Counted from the first letter of the stretch, positions 26,165 through 36,073 are shown. The stretch: DNA of 64,000 nt from Lentisphaeria bacterium UBA7640 (GCA_002483765.1 DLIO01000109.1:10805-74804), one strand, 5' to 3'. The notes: generated by a model not told the origin, from the sequence alone. Numbers and translations are program-made.

Positions 26165-28150
26165 TCAACCGACGCTGGCTCCGGATGGGATTTCTCCGTC
26201 AACAGTGATCAAGCGCAATGCGCCATCTTTGCTCTTTGCGCAGAGCAGCATACCGTGCGATTCAACGCCACGGATTTTTGCCGGCTTTAAGTTTGCAACC
26301 AAAACAATGGTTCGGCCTGGAAGTTGTTCCGGAGTATAAAACTGCGCAATTCCAGAAATAATTTGTCGCTCTTCGCCTCCGACATCCAATTTTAGCTGCA
26401 ATAATTTATCGGCTCCTTTAACTTTTTGTGCCTCAATTACTTGAGCAGTCAACAACTGCACTTTGGTGAAGTCTTCAATACCAATTAAGCTCACGCCTTT
26501 TGGGGCCTTTGGGGCAGCTTTGCAAGTGGGTTTCGCGACCGGTTCTGCAGTTTTCTTTGGCAAAGCATAACGTGGGAATAGCACGTCGATATCACGAACT
26601 TTAAGACCGCTCAATACGTTATTGGTGTGAAACTTACGTAATTCGACAACATTAAAATGTACTGGTTGATCTTTATCAAGCCCCAGCGCTTCGCGGATTT
26701 CTGCCATCTTCTCTGGCATTACCGGATCAAGCAAGATTGAAACAATGCGCAAAAGTTCAGCGGAGCTATAAAGAACCGTATTCAAACGTTCAGTTTCACC
26801 TTTTTTGGCTAAACTCCAGGGCGCGGTCTGTTCGAGATAGCGGTTTCCTGCGCGAACCGCATTCATGACCTGTTCCATGCCAGAATCGAGGCGCATGGTA
26901 TTAACCGCCACACTCGCTGAAATGATAGCGTTATCGATCGCCGCCGCTAAGTCACGCTCTTCGTCTTGAAACTGGCCGGGTTTTGGAATAACTCCATCAC
27001 CAACTCGCAGCGTCATTTTGATGACACGGCTCAGCAGGTTCCCCAGATCGTTAACTAGGTCCGTATTATAACGGGTAATAAATACTTCTTGTGAAAACGA
27101 TGCGTCCTGCCCCGGCGTCATCGCTGAAGTCAAGAAATAGCGAAAAGCGTCGACTCCGACTAAATCAATCATAGTCATCGGATTAACAACATTGCCGATA
27201 CTTTTGCTCATCTTCATTTCGTCGAACATCCACCAACCATGAGCGAAAATTGTTTTAGGCATCTCGACGCCCATTGCTTTTAACATAGTTGGCCAGTAAA
27301 CTGTGTGAGTGGTCAAAATATCTTTGCCAATCAGATGGCATGAAGCTGGCCACCATTTTTTGAATTTCTGTTCATCCTGTCTGTAGCCTACGCCAGAGAT
27401 ATAATTAATCAAAGCATCAAACCAAACATAACAGACATAATCATGGTCGAAAGGTAATTCAATTCCCCAACTCAAACGTGATTTTGGGCGTGAAATACAT
27501 AAATCACCCAACTTCCCGCTTTTAAGGAAACCGAGCGTTTCGTTAGCACGGAATGCCGGGCGAATGAAAAGCGGATTGTCATTGATATAATCAATCAACC
27601 ATTCCTGATATTTCCCCATGCGGAAAAAATAGTTTGACTCGATAATTTCATTAGTCTCACGTTCGCAATCGGGGCAAAGTCGCTCGTCTTTAAGATCTTT
27701 GTCGGTAAAAAAACGCTCGCATGGTACGCAATAGTGACCTTTGTAATGATCTTTGTAAATTTCACCACGATCAAAAAGATCTTGTAGAATTTCTTGGACG
27801 ACTTTTTTGTGTTCATCTTCAGTTGTGCGAATAAAAGCATCATTTGAGATGCCAAGACGTTGCCACAGTTCTTGAAAACGCACAACGGTGGTGTCGCATT
27901 GTTCCTGTGGCGTGATCCCTTGAGCCTCTGCCGCGCGCTGAACCTTTTGACCGTGTTCATCGGTTCCAGTCAGGAAAAACGTTGGAATATTCTCCGAGCG
28001 GTGGTAACGTGCCAGAACATCTGCCAAAATAGTCGTATACGAATGACCAATATGCGGTTTATCGTTTACGTAATAGATCGGAGTAGTTACGTAATACTTC
28101 TCTGGTAGGTTGAAAATTTCCGTTTTTCCCGTCATTCCGGTTTTACTCAT
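26165..28150 (-). CDS. metG: Methionyl-tRNA synthetase
   Basis: 661 residues. Class I signatures are 'YVNDKPHIGHSYTT' (HIGH) and 'DEMKMSKSIGNV' (KMSKS), with the zinc knuckle 'CVPC…CPDC' between residues about 125 and 150. The C-terminus carries the tRNA-binding OB domain ('IEDFTKVQLLTAQVIEAQKVKGADKL'), linked by an Ala/Lys/Pro-rich stretch. ATG at 28150 is preceded by GAGGAA; the TTG five codons upstream is unlikely. It charges tRNA-Met in the cytoplasm. The exported nitroreductase follows 20 nt downstream. Confidence 0.97.
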   Translation of the reverse strand: MSKTGMTGKTEIFNLPEKYYVTTPIYYVNDKPHIGHSYTTILADVLARYHRSENIPTFFLTGTDEHGQKVQRAAEAQGITPQEQCDTTVVRFQELWQRLGISNDAFIRTTEDEHKKVVQEILQDLFDRGEIYKDHYKGHYCVPCERFFTDKDLKDERLCPDCERETNEIIESNYFFRMGKYQEWLIDYINDNPLFIRPAFRANETLGFLKSGKLGDLCISRPKSRLSWGIELPFDHDYVCYVWFDALINYISGVGYRQDEQKFKKWWPASCHLIGKDILTTHTVYWPTMLKAMGVEMPKTIFAHGWWMFDEMKMSKSIGNVVNPMTMIDLVGVDAFRYFLTSAMTPGQDASFSQEVFITRYNTDLVNDLGNLLSRVIKMTLRVGDGVIPKPGQFQDEERDLAAAIDNAIISASVAVNTMRLDSGMEQVMNAVRAGNRYLEQTAPWSLAKKGETERLNTVLYSSAELLRIVSILLDPVMPEKMAEIREALGLDKDQPVHFNVVELRKFHTNNVLSGLKVRDIDVLFPRYALPKKTAEPVAKPTCKAAPKAPKGVSLIGIEDFTKVQLLTAQVIEAQKVKGADKLLQLKLDVGGEERQIISGIAQFYTPEQLPGRTIVLVANLKPAKIRGVESHGMLLCAKSKDGALRLITVDGEIPSGASVG

Positions 28151-28285
28151 GGATATATTCCTCAATATTTATAGTGGTTTAAATTCAAAAAATCATCTTT
28201 TAATATAAATCCCGGCGGTAGCTTTTCAAAGTCACGAAGCGAAACTATATTATCATTTAACTTTTCACTCGATCAAGGAGAAAAT

Positions 28286-30082
28286 ATGTCTGGACTACCA
28301 TTGCACAACGAATTACCAATAAACGAAACCTGGAACCTCGAATTACTCTATGCGGATATCGCTACCTGGGAAAAGGATTTTAATAAAATTGACGGATTAT
28401 CAACTGAATTTAACCGCTATCGCGGCCGTCTACATGAATCCCCTGAAACGATGTTGCGTGCCTTCGAAGCCTCCGACGCACTTCAGCGCATGGCGGAAAA
28501 AGTTTATTGTTATGCCCACCTCAAAGCTGACGAAAACACCGCACATTCAGAAAACCGTGCCAGAGTCGGTCGGATTGAAAGCAAATTCGCTGCAATATCT
28601 GGTGAAACCGCGTGGTTTGAACCCGAATTTATGGCCATTGACGATGCCAAAATACAACAGTTTGCGAACTCCAAAACGCTGGCTTTTTACCGTAAAAGTA
28701 TTGATGAATTGTTACGTGAACGTGCCCATGTGTTATCTGAAAAAGAGGAACGCTTACTTGGCTTGAGTTCAGATGCGATGGGTTCCGCCAGCAAAGTTTT
28801 CTCCACTTTGAACAACGCTGACTTGACCTTTCCCAAAATCACTGACGAAAATCAGAAGAAAAAGGAGTTAACCCACGGCAACTATATCAACTTCATGGAG
28901 AACGGCAATCGGCTCGTGCGCAAACGCGCTTTTAATGCAATGTTCGACACCTACAAAAAATATCGCAATACTATGGCTGCGACGCTCGATGGCACAGTGA
29001 AACGACACGTTTTTCATGCAAAAATACGCAATTATCCCTCTTCTTTGGAGGCGTCGTTGTTTTCCGACAATGTTCCAGTTGCAGTTTACAATAACCTGAT
29101 TCAAGCAGTACATGAAAAGCTTCCACATCTGCACCGGTACCTGAAAGTGCGTCAAAAAGCGCTCAAGATCCGCAAAATGGATATGTACGACCTTTATAAC
29201 CCGCTAGTGCCTGATTATCGCATGGAAGTAAGTTTCGAACAAGCTGCCGAATGGGTTAAAGGAGCACTAAAACCGCTCGGTGAAGAGTATCAGAATATTT
29301 TGAATCAAGCTTTTGAACAACGTTGGATTGACATCAAAGAGTGTAAGGGCAAACGTTCCGGAGCCTATTCGAGCGGTTGCTATGACAGTGTTCCATATAT
29401 TTTGTTGAACTTCAATAATACACTCAACGACGTGTTTACGCTCGCGCACGAACTGGGTCATTCAATGCACAGTTATTATTCAAATCACGCCCAAAATTAT
29501 CATTATGCCAATTACAGTATTTTTGTCGCAGAAGTAGCGTCGACTACCAATGAACTGTTGTTGCACGAACATCTGATGAAACAGAATAACGATACCGAAT
29601 GGCACACTTATCTGCTCTCCCATCTGGCCGACGGAATCCGTGGAACCATCTACCGCCAAACCATGTTCGCCGAATTTGAGAAACATATCCACGAAGCTGG
29701 CGAAAAATCAATCACGCTGACCGCTGACCAATTGTCCGCAGATTACTACAAGTTGAACAATGATTATTTCGGAGCGGTTATCAAAGCAAATCGTCGGGTT
29801 GAAATGGAATGGGCACGAATTCCCCATTTTTATTATAATTTTTATGTTTACAAATATGCGACCGGCATGTCAGCGGCGGCGCAGTTGTCACAAAATATAC
29901 TAAGTGGCGATGCGACTAAACTTCGAGCATATCTAGGCTTTTTGAAAGCCGGTGATTCCAAAGATGTTTTGGATATTATGAAAGATGCTGGAGTAGATTT
30001 GACCACTCCAGCGCCAGTACATGCGGCATTAGACAAATTCAACGATATCGTCACCGAACTGGAGACGAAACTAAAACTTTAA
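28286..30082 (+). CDS. pepF: Oligoendopeptidase F (M3 family zinc metallopeptidase)
   Basis: 598 residues, full length for PepF. The zinc site is His388-Glu-Leu-Gly-His392 in 'LAHELGHSMHSYYSNH', with the third ligand expected in 'EVASTTNELLLHEHL'. C-terminal 'YYNFYVYKYATGMSAA' forms the peptide-binding lip typical of M3 enzymes. It cuts medium-length peptides in the cytoplasm. AAGGAG lies 6-7 nt before the ATG. It is divergent from metG with a 135-bp shared promoter region. Confidence 0.95.
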   Translation: MSGLPLHNELPINETWNLELLYADIATWEKDFNKIDGLSTEFNRYRGRLHESPETMLRAFEASDALQRMAEKVYCYAHLKADENTAHSENRARVGRIESKFAAISGETAWFEPEFMAIDDAKIQQFANSKTLAFYRKSIDELLRERAHVLSEKEERLLGLSSDAMGSASKVFSTLNNADLTFPKITDENQKKKELTHGNYINFMENGNRLVRKRAFNAMFDTYKKYRNTMAATLDGTVKRHVFHAKIRNYPSSLEASLFSDNVPVAVYNNLIQAVHEKLPHLHRYLKVRQKALKIRKMDMYDLYNPLVPDYRMEVSFEQAAEWVKGALKPLGEEYQNILNQAFEQRWIDIKECKGKRSGAYSSGCYDSVPYILLNFNNTLNDVFTLAHELGHSMHSYYSNHAQNYHYANYSIFVAEVASTTNELLLHEHLMKQNNDTEWHTYLLSHLADGIRGTIYRQTMFAEFEKHIHEAGEKSITLTADQLSADYYKLNNDYFGAVIKANRRVEMEWARIPHFYYNFYVYKYATGMSAAAQLSQNILSGDATKLRAYLGFLKAGDSKDVLDIMKDAGVDLTTPAPVHAALDKFNDIVTELETKLKL

Positions 30083-30111
30083 ATGGAAAGTGTTGTAAAG
30101 TTTTGAGCAGA

Positions 30112-30525
30112 TTATGGAGCACGAACATACTTTGGCATGTCATTAAACATCACGCCGTTTTTGCCGGACAGGATAGGATTCCCGCCGGTGACGGCTGGTT
30201 CGTTTACGTAGTTAGTTTTCCCGCGCTTGATTAGCGCCAAACCGTCCCAGATGAAATCTTCCTGTTTGCCTTGCGCAGTGGCGGAAGCGATCTGACCGTT
30301 GACCGAATAACTATAGCTATTGATAATCTTGTCGTTTTCAGTGATGGACATCACTTTGTTTAGCCAGTTGTAAGCATAGGTTTTGTCGCCCTCTTTAACC
30401 ATACGGCCTGCCGCGTCATATTCGTATTGAGTGGTTTTGCCATCAGTGGTACTGGAAAGTAACTGATTACTTTTGCCATAGCTGTGCAAATAAAAATCTC
30501 TCGAGATAAAACTTGAGTAATTCAT
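30112..30525 (-). pseudogene. RHS/YD-repeat protein remnant
   Basis: 137 residues consisting only of RHS/YD repeats ('TTQYEYDAAGRMVKEGDKTYAYNWLNKVMSI', split by 'YSYSVNGQIAS'). They end at 'GNPILSGKNGVMFNDMP', where intact RHS proteins continue into the core closing motif and a variable toxin tip. Neither the large N-terminal shell nor a C-terminal toxin or immunity gene is present. The start has no ribosome site worth noting. This looks like a decayed fragment of a large RHS gene left between pepF and the glycosyltransferase. A functional short protein is possible but unlikely. Confidence 0.65.
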
Positions 30526-30663
30526 GGTACCCTCATTTGATATGAACGCGATTCGTATCCTGAATATAACCTTTAAAAATTAAAGCACAACTTTATCTGA
30601 GAGAATTATTTTGCAACGAAAAAATAGACATTTCTCGCAACCCAAAATCTTCATAACTTGTTA

Positions 30664-30684
30664 TTCTAATGCGCGCGCTAATTT
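30664..30684. repeat. Possible half copy of the dispersed palindrome
   Basis: ATGCGCGCGC followed by TAATT (30669-30683) matches the right arm of the 31-bp palindrome with one change, but the left arm is missing. It lies in the 200-bp gap after the RHS remnant, which holds nothing else I can identify. Confidence 0.4.
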
Positions 30685-30726
30685 AAGAGATAAATTACAA
30701 TATTTTCTTTCGTGATTATAAAGCCT

Positions 30727-31908
30727 TTAATTTTTTGTTTTGGTCAGCCGTAGGAACTCGGTCTCCAAAATGTCGCACATGGTTTGCGCGGCGAATTGCG
30801 CGGCCACTTTTTGCCGGCCATTTTTGCCCATTTGCAAAGCTAACGCGGGATCATTCAAGATTTTATTGACGCCCTCCGCTGCTTCAGCGATGGAACCAGC
30901 ACTGGCTAGAAATCCAGTTTCTCCGGGAATAATCACCTCGGGAGTGCCGTCGAGAGCAAATCCCACTGCTGGTTTGCCGCATGCTAACGCCTGCACCACA
31001 CAGCGCGGTAATCCTTCGTGAAGCGAAAGATGCAGCAAAATATCCATTAGCGCGGTGTAACGACAGACCTGTGACGGCGCCACCAATCCAGCGAAATGGA
31101 ATTTATCTTTCATGTTCAATTTAACGATTTCGGCATCTATGCTGGCGCGCATCGGTCCATCGCCAACAATCAAAAAATGGGTTTCGGGATGAACGTCAAG
31201 AACTTTTCTTGCTACAGGAATAAAATATTCATAACCTTTTTGTTCAAAAAGCCGGGCAATGGCACCGACCACTTTGACATTCGCTGGGATATTGAGTTCA
31301 GCCCGCAATTCGGATTCAGGGAGAGCATTGATAAAATCTTCAATATCCATGCCGCTGTAAACTACTTGGTATTTTTCACGCGGAGCAATGTTCGCTTCGA
31401 CACATTGGTCAATCATCGCTTGAGCGACCGCATAAATTCGGTGACAGCGTTTCGCGGCAAAACGTTCGGCAGTGCGATAAAGCCAATTATTAAATTTACT
31501 TTGGTATGGGTGAAACGCCTGACCATGCACGGTGTGAACAACGGCCTTCACTCCAGCGTGCCAAGCGGCGGCGCGCCCGATCACTCCGGCCTTAGAAGTG
31601 TGGGTGTGAACGACGTCAAAGCCACGTTCACGGCAAAGTTTTTTGATATGGCGATACGCCTGAAAATCTTTCAATGGATTAATTTCACGCACTAGCGATG
31701 GAATTTCAATAATCTCAAACTCCGGTAGATTAGTATTTTTAAATAGATTACCTTCAGTTCCAGAAGTTGGCCCAGTAATCAACACCACTTCGTGACCTTT
31801 GTTCAGGTGCCCGACAATGGTTAACAAAGTATTTTCCTGCGCGCCACCAACAATCATACGAGTGATTACGTGGGCTATTTTAAGTTTTCTATCGTCGTTC
31901 GAAGACAT
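30727..31908 (-). CDS. Group 1 glycosyltransferase (GT4, GT-B fold)
   Basis: 393 residues from the ATG at 31908 (AGGTCA upstream). N-terminal 'VITRMIVGGAQENTLL' and 'DVVHTHTSKAGVIGR' are the acceptor-side GT4 motifs. In the C-terminal half 'GAIARLFEQKGYEYFI' and 'LLHLSLHEGLPRCVVQALACGKPAV' carry the nucleotide-sugar-binding E-x7-E motif. It adds a sugar to a lipid-linked or LPS glycan at the inner membrane. Its start overlaps the comEC stop by 20 nt, so the genes are coupled although they have unrelated functions. Sugar and acceptor are unknown. Confidence 0.9.
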   Translation of the reverse strand: MSSNDDRKLKIAHVITRMIVGGAQENTLLTIVGHLNKGHEVVLITGPTSGTEGNLFKNTNLPEFEIIEIPSLVREINPLKDFQAYRHIKKLCRERGFDVVHTHTSKAGVIGRAAAWHAGVKAVVHTVHGQAFHPYQSKFNNWLYRTAERFAAKRCHRIYAVAQAMIDQCVEANIAPREKYQVVYSGMDIEDFINALPESELRAELNIPANVKVVGAIARLFEQKGYEYFIPVARKVLDVHPETHFLIVGDGPMRASIDAEIVKLNMKDKFHFAGLVAPSQVCRYTALMDILLHLSLHEGLPRCVVQALACGKPAVGFALDGTPEVIIPGETGFLASAGSIAEAAEGVNKILNDPALALQMGKNGRQKVAAQFAAQTMCDILETEFLRLTKTKN

Positions 31909-34096
31909 ATTCAGTGACCTCCAAAATATTGCTGTTGGTGAAATCCATCTCGTACGGTTCAAACCCGGGCTGTTGCAGAATCATTTTAACGCGCCCACGG
32001 TTGATCCGAATTATATCAAGGTTAATATTGAAGTTATTATGACGGTATTCAATACGATTGCTAGTGTTTTTACTAATAAACTTTAATTTGTCGGCGTGCT
32101 CGACGATTGGAATCCGCATTGAAACAGCACTATTCGCTACCCGATAAAGATACTGCCGTCCGGTTGGTTGAGCTGTAATAACCATCTTACCGACGGCCAT
32201 TGAGCTTAACAATTTTTGGCCACCGCCGCACTGTTTTTTTAGATTGCCAGTAAAAAACAGGGTTCCAATGTTGAATACTCCTTTGATGCGCAACTGATCG
32301 ACGGCAGCGTTAGCTAATTCATAAGTTGGGGCGTTGATGGCAATGGTTTCGTCTTGGCTTAAAAACAAAATCATCGACGCAGTTACGTCGTCACCATTGA
32401 TAATCAGCACGGATGGGGGCATCGAGAGCGCTTGCCAACGCCAGAAACCGAACAGAGTCAAGATCACAATAATGGCTGCCGTCGGCATAAAACGTTTTCG
32501 TACCGTTAATAACATCGTAAACGCGAAGAAAAACAACAATATCATCCACACTTCTGGTCTAGCGCATGAAATACTGTCAAAGTTTAGATAAAAACCGTTA
32601 CAAATCATTTTTATCGTTTCCAAAATAAATTCGATTGCGGAAGCGCAGGATTGGGAGAACGACGCAAATAGAATTAATGGATACAGTGGCCAAATCAGCG
32701 GTATCAGAAGGATATTTGTCGCTACTGATAACGGAAAAAGAATCCCTTGATAATATAACGAAAGAACACTTCCGGCGAGCCAGGCAACCGTGCAACCAAA
32801 AAGGATTTCGCCAAACCTGCCGAATATTTGTAATCTTATTCTACTTAAAAAAGTGTGACGCGAAGACGGTATCCAGCGCCAGCGTTCAAAAGCCAAATCG
32901 CGCCAACGTCCAACACAATTGCTTGAAATCAATAAAAATGTTACGACAAGAAATGAATACTGAAAGCCCATATCGTAGAGATAACCTGGATTGTAAAGTA
33001 AAAGTAACGCCGCCACCAAAAAGACGGTATTCAGGCCCGGCGTTCGCAACATAAACGCGCGACTCCAACTCCACAGCGCAATCATCAAAAACGCGCGTAC
33101 CGATGGCGCGTTCATGCCTGTAGCTGCCACATAAATAAATAACGCTACCGGGATTACCAAATAACGTATTCGAAAAGGTAACGGACGAAAACAAAAACCA
33201 AGCAACAATGCTAAAATCCCGACATGTAATCCGGAAACAGTAAATAGATGAACGGTGCCACTAAAAATAAAGCTTTTGCGTACGTCACGGCTGACTCCTT
33301 GAGGACAACCAAATAGCAGTGTCGCAATCATCTGTTTGTTTTCAATGCTTTTGAGATGCTGCGTGACACCATTCAAAACACTTCCGCGCAACTGCAATAT
33401 TTTACGATAAAAATGGGAATATAAACTTGTTTGATATTCAATTGGCGTGTATTCAGATGCGTAAAACACTCGTTGAATGCCACGATTTTTAAGAAAATCG
33501 GCGTAATCAAAGCCGATAACACCGTAAGTTTTATCCGTTTTTATAATGTGGTTACGCTGAAAAATAATTTTCTGATAAATGGAATCTCGCCGGGAATCCT
33601 GAAAAAAACCTTTGAGTTCTAGGGTATCTCCATAGAACGGATTTAGTTCTTTCGCGCGGATGATTATCGAACCAGTCGAAGGTTTAAAGTCATTTTCGCC
33701 TGACAATTTGACTGCAGCTATTTCTGCTTTGATCATTCGCGGCGGCGGTAACCATGGCGAATTTTCACCCACACATGATGGATCACTAATTCGTACTTTT
33801 ATGGTAGCGGCGGCATCACGATTATTTAGTAGTTTCAAATACTGGTCATGAGGCAACTGCCACTGCAAGAAAACACCTATCAAACTAAGTGTTAGTGCTG
33901 TAATGAAAATTAATTTATGACGTCGCTTCAACAACCATAATGCCAACAATAAAGTTCCAGTAATGACCCGCCAATCAGCAGTATTGCCACAAATAACGCC
34001 GCATAAAACAATAATTCCAGGATGAGTATTTGCCGGCAGGATTTTACTACGCCAAACCTTAGCGATATTTTTCAGCGCGCACCAAAAGTTGTTCAT
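31889..34096 (-). CDS. ComEC/Rec2-family DNA uptake channel with degenerate C-terminal hydrolase domain
   Basis: About 735 residues. The N-terminus has membrane helices and a DUF4131 OB-like part ('ATIKVRISDPSC'). The Competence domain holds the family core 'HLFTVSGLHVGILALLLGF' and 'ATGMNAPSVRAFLM' followed by many helices. ComEC carries single-stranded DNA through the inner membrane in natural transformation. In the C-terminal metallo-beta-lactamase-like domain the usual THxHxDH motif is replaced by 'FFTGNLKKQCGGGQKLL', so metal binding should be lost. The start is uncertain: ATG 34096 (no SD) or TTG 34132; both overlap the PHP gene. No pilus or other com genes are close. Confidence 0.85.
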   Translation of the reverse strand: MNNFWCALKNIAKVWRSKILPANTHPGIIVLCGVICGNTADWRVITGTLLLALWLLKRRHKLIFITALTLSLIGVFLQWQLPHDQYLKLLNNRDAAATIKVRISDPSCVGENSPWLPPPRMIKAEIAAVKLSGENDFKPSTGSIIIRAKELNPFYGDTLELKGFFQDSRRDSIYQKIIFQRNHIIKTDKTYGVIGFDYADFLKNRGIQRVFYASEYTPIEYQTSLYSHFYRKILQLRGSVLNGVTQHLKSIENKQMIATLLFGCPQGVSRDVRKSFIFSGTVHLFTVSGLHVGILALLLGFCFRPLPFRIRYLVIPVALFIYVAATGMNAPSVRAFLMIALWSWSRAFMLRTPGLNTVFLVAALLLLYNPGYLYDMGFQYSFLVVTFLLISSNCVGRWRDLAFERWRWIPSSRHTFLSRIRLQIFGRFGEILFGCTVAWLAGSVLSLYYQGILFPLSVATNILLIPLIWPLYPLILFASFSQSCASAIEFILETIKMICNGFYLNFDSISCARPEVWMILLFFFAFTMLLTVRKRFMPTAAIIVILTLFGFWRWQALSMPPSVLIINGDDVTASMILFLSQDETIAINAPTYELANAAVDQLRIKGVFNIGTLFFTGNLKKQCGGGQKLLSSMAVGKMVITAQPTGRQYLYRVANSAVSMRIPIVEHADKLKFISKNTSNRIEYRHNNFNINLDIIRINRGRVKMILQQPGFEPYEMDFTNSNILEVTEYVFERR

Positions 34097-34925
34097 AAAA
34101 TTCAAATGGCACGCGTAAGCCGCCGTTGCCAATTCCTATCGTTGATTCATGGTTATCGCCATGAAAATCGGAACCACCAGACATCCCAAGGTCAAATTCG
34201 ACGGCATAATCAATCAAAGCGTTACTTTGTTCTTCATTGAACGACGAATAGTAAACCTCAAGTGCGTCCAAGCCGTGACGTTTTAAATACTTGATGGCTT
34301 TGCGACACCATGGATATTCACCCGCTTGTCGAAAAATAGGATGTGCCCAAACCGCGACTCCACCTGCGCCATGAATCTGCGCGATCGCCTCTGGAGGCGA
34401 GGTCAATGGGCGCGCTACATAACCCGGACGTCCTCTTTTTAGTAATCGGTCAAAAACATCATTCATAGATTCAAAACCACCTTTATTCAACAATGTTTTG
34501 GCGATATGTGGCCGTCCAACGATATCTCCACCGGCTTGTTCGGCCGCTTCTTTTAAGGTTATGTCATAACCTCGTGCCTGAAGCTTGGCGATGATTCCTT
34601 GATTGCGTTCATGACGCCCATCGGCGATTTTCTTGAGAAAATTATTTAGATCACTTGATTTATGATCAATAAACAGCCCAACAATATGCACTTCACGCCG
34701 TTCAAAAGTCGTGGAAATCTCGACGCCGGGAATCGCGATAATTGAACGTCCTTCAGCGGCAGTTAAAAACTCATCAACACCTGCAGTGGTGTCGTGGTCA
34801 GTCAACGCTACTGCTCCCAGATTTTGGCGTTCCGCCAGTTCCAAAACTTGCGTCGGCGTACAAGAACCGTCAGATTCAGTAGAGTGTGTGTGAAGATCGA
34901 TGAGTGTTGTTGCTTGAATTGTCAT
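34059..34925 (-). CDS. PHP-domain phosphoesterase (TrpH/YciV, RNase AM type)
   Basis: 288 residues. The PHP metal motifs are 'DLHTHSTESDG' near the N-terminus, 'LTDHDT', the glutamate in 'PGVEIS', 'WAHPIF', and the C-terminal 'SGGSDFHGDNH'. Relatives remove 5' nucleotides from short RNAs or hydrolyse 3',5'-bisphosphonucleotides. AGGAAA stands before the ATG. It leads an operon with comEC (overlap 38 nt from the chosen comEC start) and the GT4 gene, and is divergent from dksA. Confidence 0.88.
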   Translation of the reverse strand: MTIQATTLIDLHTHSTESDGSCTPTQVLELAERQNLGAVALTDHDTTAGVDEFLTAAEGRSIIAIPGVEISTTFERREVHIVGLFIDHKSSDLNNFLKKIADGRHERNQGIIAKLQARGYDITLKEAAEQAGGDIVGRPHIAKTLLNKGGFESMNDVFDRLLKRGRPGYVARPLTSPPEAIAQIHGAGGVAVWAHPIFRQAGEYPWCRKAIKYLKRHGLDALEVYYSSFNEEQSNALIDYAVEFDLGMSGGSDFHGDNHESTIGIGNGGLRVPFEFYEQLLVRAEKYR

Positions 34926-34979
34926 TATTTTCCTAGCTGTTTAAATATCATAAACTACTATCAGCGGATAAAAATACCA

Positions 34980-35007
34980 TTGCAAAGGTAGCATTTTCAA
35001 CTATATT
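34980..35007 (+). promoter_or_regulatory. Putative promoter of the dksA-lspA operon
   Basis: TTGCAA (34980-34985), 16 nt, TATATT (35002-35007), about 30 nt before the ATG. Confidence 0.4.
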
Positions 35008-35037
35008 AGTTGGCTAAACCTTAACGAGGAAATGATT

Positions 35038-35439
35038 ATGACCAAGAATAATGATAAAAAAAAGAAGCATTCTGCCGCTTTTCGAAAAAAATATTATAAT
35101 CTTTTGATGAAAACGCGTGAGCAGTTTGTCTCGCAAATGAATGTCCGCAGAGAAGAAGCTCTGAATACGGCGGACCTTGATAAAAGTAGTATTTCAAACC
35201 ACATCGCTGATAGTGCCAACAACGAAATGGAGCTCCATTTATTAACCCAGGATGGCAATGTTCTTGAACTAATCGATTTAGCCCTAAAACGCCTTGAAGA
35301 TGGCGAATACGGAACATGCATGGATTGTAGTTGCGATATTGGAGACCCTCGCTTGGAATTCCGTCCATACTCAATGTATTGCATTCAATGCAAGTCTATT
35401 CGGGAAAAAAACAACGGAATTAATCCCAATGTGGGGTGA
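35038..35439 (+). CDS. DksA/TraR-type C4 zinc finger protein
   Basis: 133 residues from the second of two nearby ATGs: GAGGA is 7 nt from 35038 but only 1 nt from 35032. A helical N-terminus with coiled-coil character (about 10-85) leads to the zinc finger 'CMDCSC' and 'YCIQCKSIRE' (Cys94, 97, 115, 118). In DksA the coiled coil enters the RNA polymerase secondary channel and modifies promoter response with ppGpp. An acidic residue pair at the coil tip is not obvious ('TADLDKSS'), so its effect may differ. It overlaps lspA by 11 nt, an order seen in several phyla. Confidence 0.87.
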   Translation: MTKNNDKKKKHSAAFRKKYYNLLMKTREQFVSQMNVRREEALNTADLDKSSISNHIADSANNEMELHLLTQDGNVLELIDLALKRLEDGEYGTCMDCSCDIGDPRLEFRPYSMYCIQCKSIREKNNGINPNVG

Positions 35440-35962
35440 GCCGAAAGATTTTAGACACAATCCTAAAGAATCGCTCATTGTCAGTTGTTCCGCAGGATTG
35501 GCGGCATTGCTCTTAATCATTGATCAAGTCACCAAGGTTTTGGTGACCCATCATTTCATTCTTCATGAGCGAAAAACCATCATTCCAGGATTTTTCGATT
35601 TAACCTACATCGTAAATCGTGGAGCAGCTTGGGGCATATTCCAAGGTCAAGTATTTATACTGTTGGCTATTGGCATCTTGGTTGGTGCGGCGGTAATAAT
35701 TTTCATGCGCTGGTTAACCGAAGGTTATACTGAGCGTTATTGGGCAATTTTCATCGTACTCAGTGGAATTATCGGCAATTCAATTGACCGCATCTGGCGC
35801 GGTGAAGTTGTCGATTTTTTAGATTTCTACATTGGTCAACGGCATTGGCCAGCATTCAATGTAGCCGACATCTCAATCTGCGTCGGCCTATCCCTTTACT
35901 TCCTATCGCTACTCTTACATCCGCAGAAAAAAACTAATCCACCAGAAAAAACTACAGAATAG
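35429..35962 (+). CDS. lspA: Lipoprotein signal peptidase (signal peptidase II)
   Basis: 177 residues with four hydrophobic helices. Catalytic aspartates are Asp120 in 'GNSIDRIWRGEVVDFLDF' and Asp147 in 'FNVADISI', and 'IVNRGAAWGI' is the conserved Asn/Gly/Ala motif. It cleaves diacylated prolipoproteins before the lipobox cysteine in the inner membrane. The ATG at 35429 overlaps the end of the dksA-like gene; an earlier in-frame start at 35294 would lie inside it and adds no signal. Consistent with the lipoprotein gene at 2326. Confidence 0.95.
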   Translation: MWGEPKDFRHNPKESLIVSCSAGLAALLLIIDQVTKVLVTHHFILHERKTIIPGFFDLTYIVNRGAAWGIFQGQVFILLAIGILVGAAVIIFMRWLTEGYTERYWAIFIVLSGIIGNSIDRIWRGEVVDFLDFYIGQRHWPAFNVADISICVGLSLYFLSLLLHPQKKTNPPEKTTE

Positions 35963-36073
35963 TCCATCCTCGTCCCACGTTAGTAATAATATGAATGTTA
36001 TTAACTGGATTCATTGAGACTAAAGAATATCGAGCGCAAACAACTTGAGTTTTTTGCGTCAACAAGAGAGAGA

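Noticed and set aside
30112..30525. RHS toxin
   Set aside because: No variable C-terminal toxin domain and no immunity gene follow the repeats.
31096..31695. 199-residue plus-strand frame
   Set aside because: Antisense to the GT4 gene, which has clear GT-B motifs.
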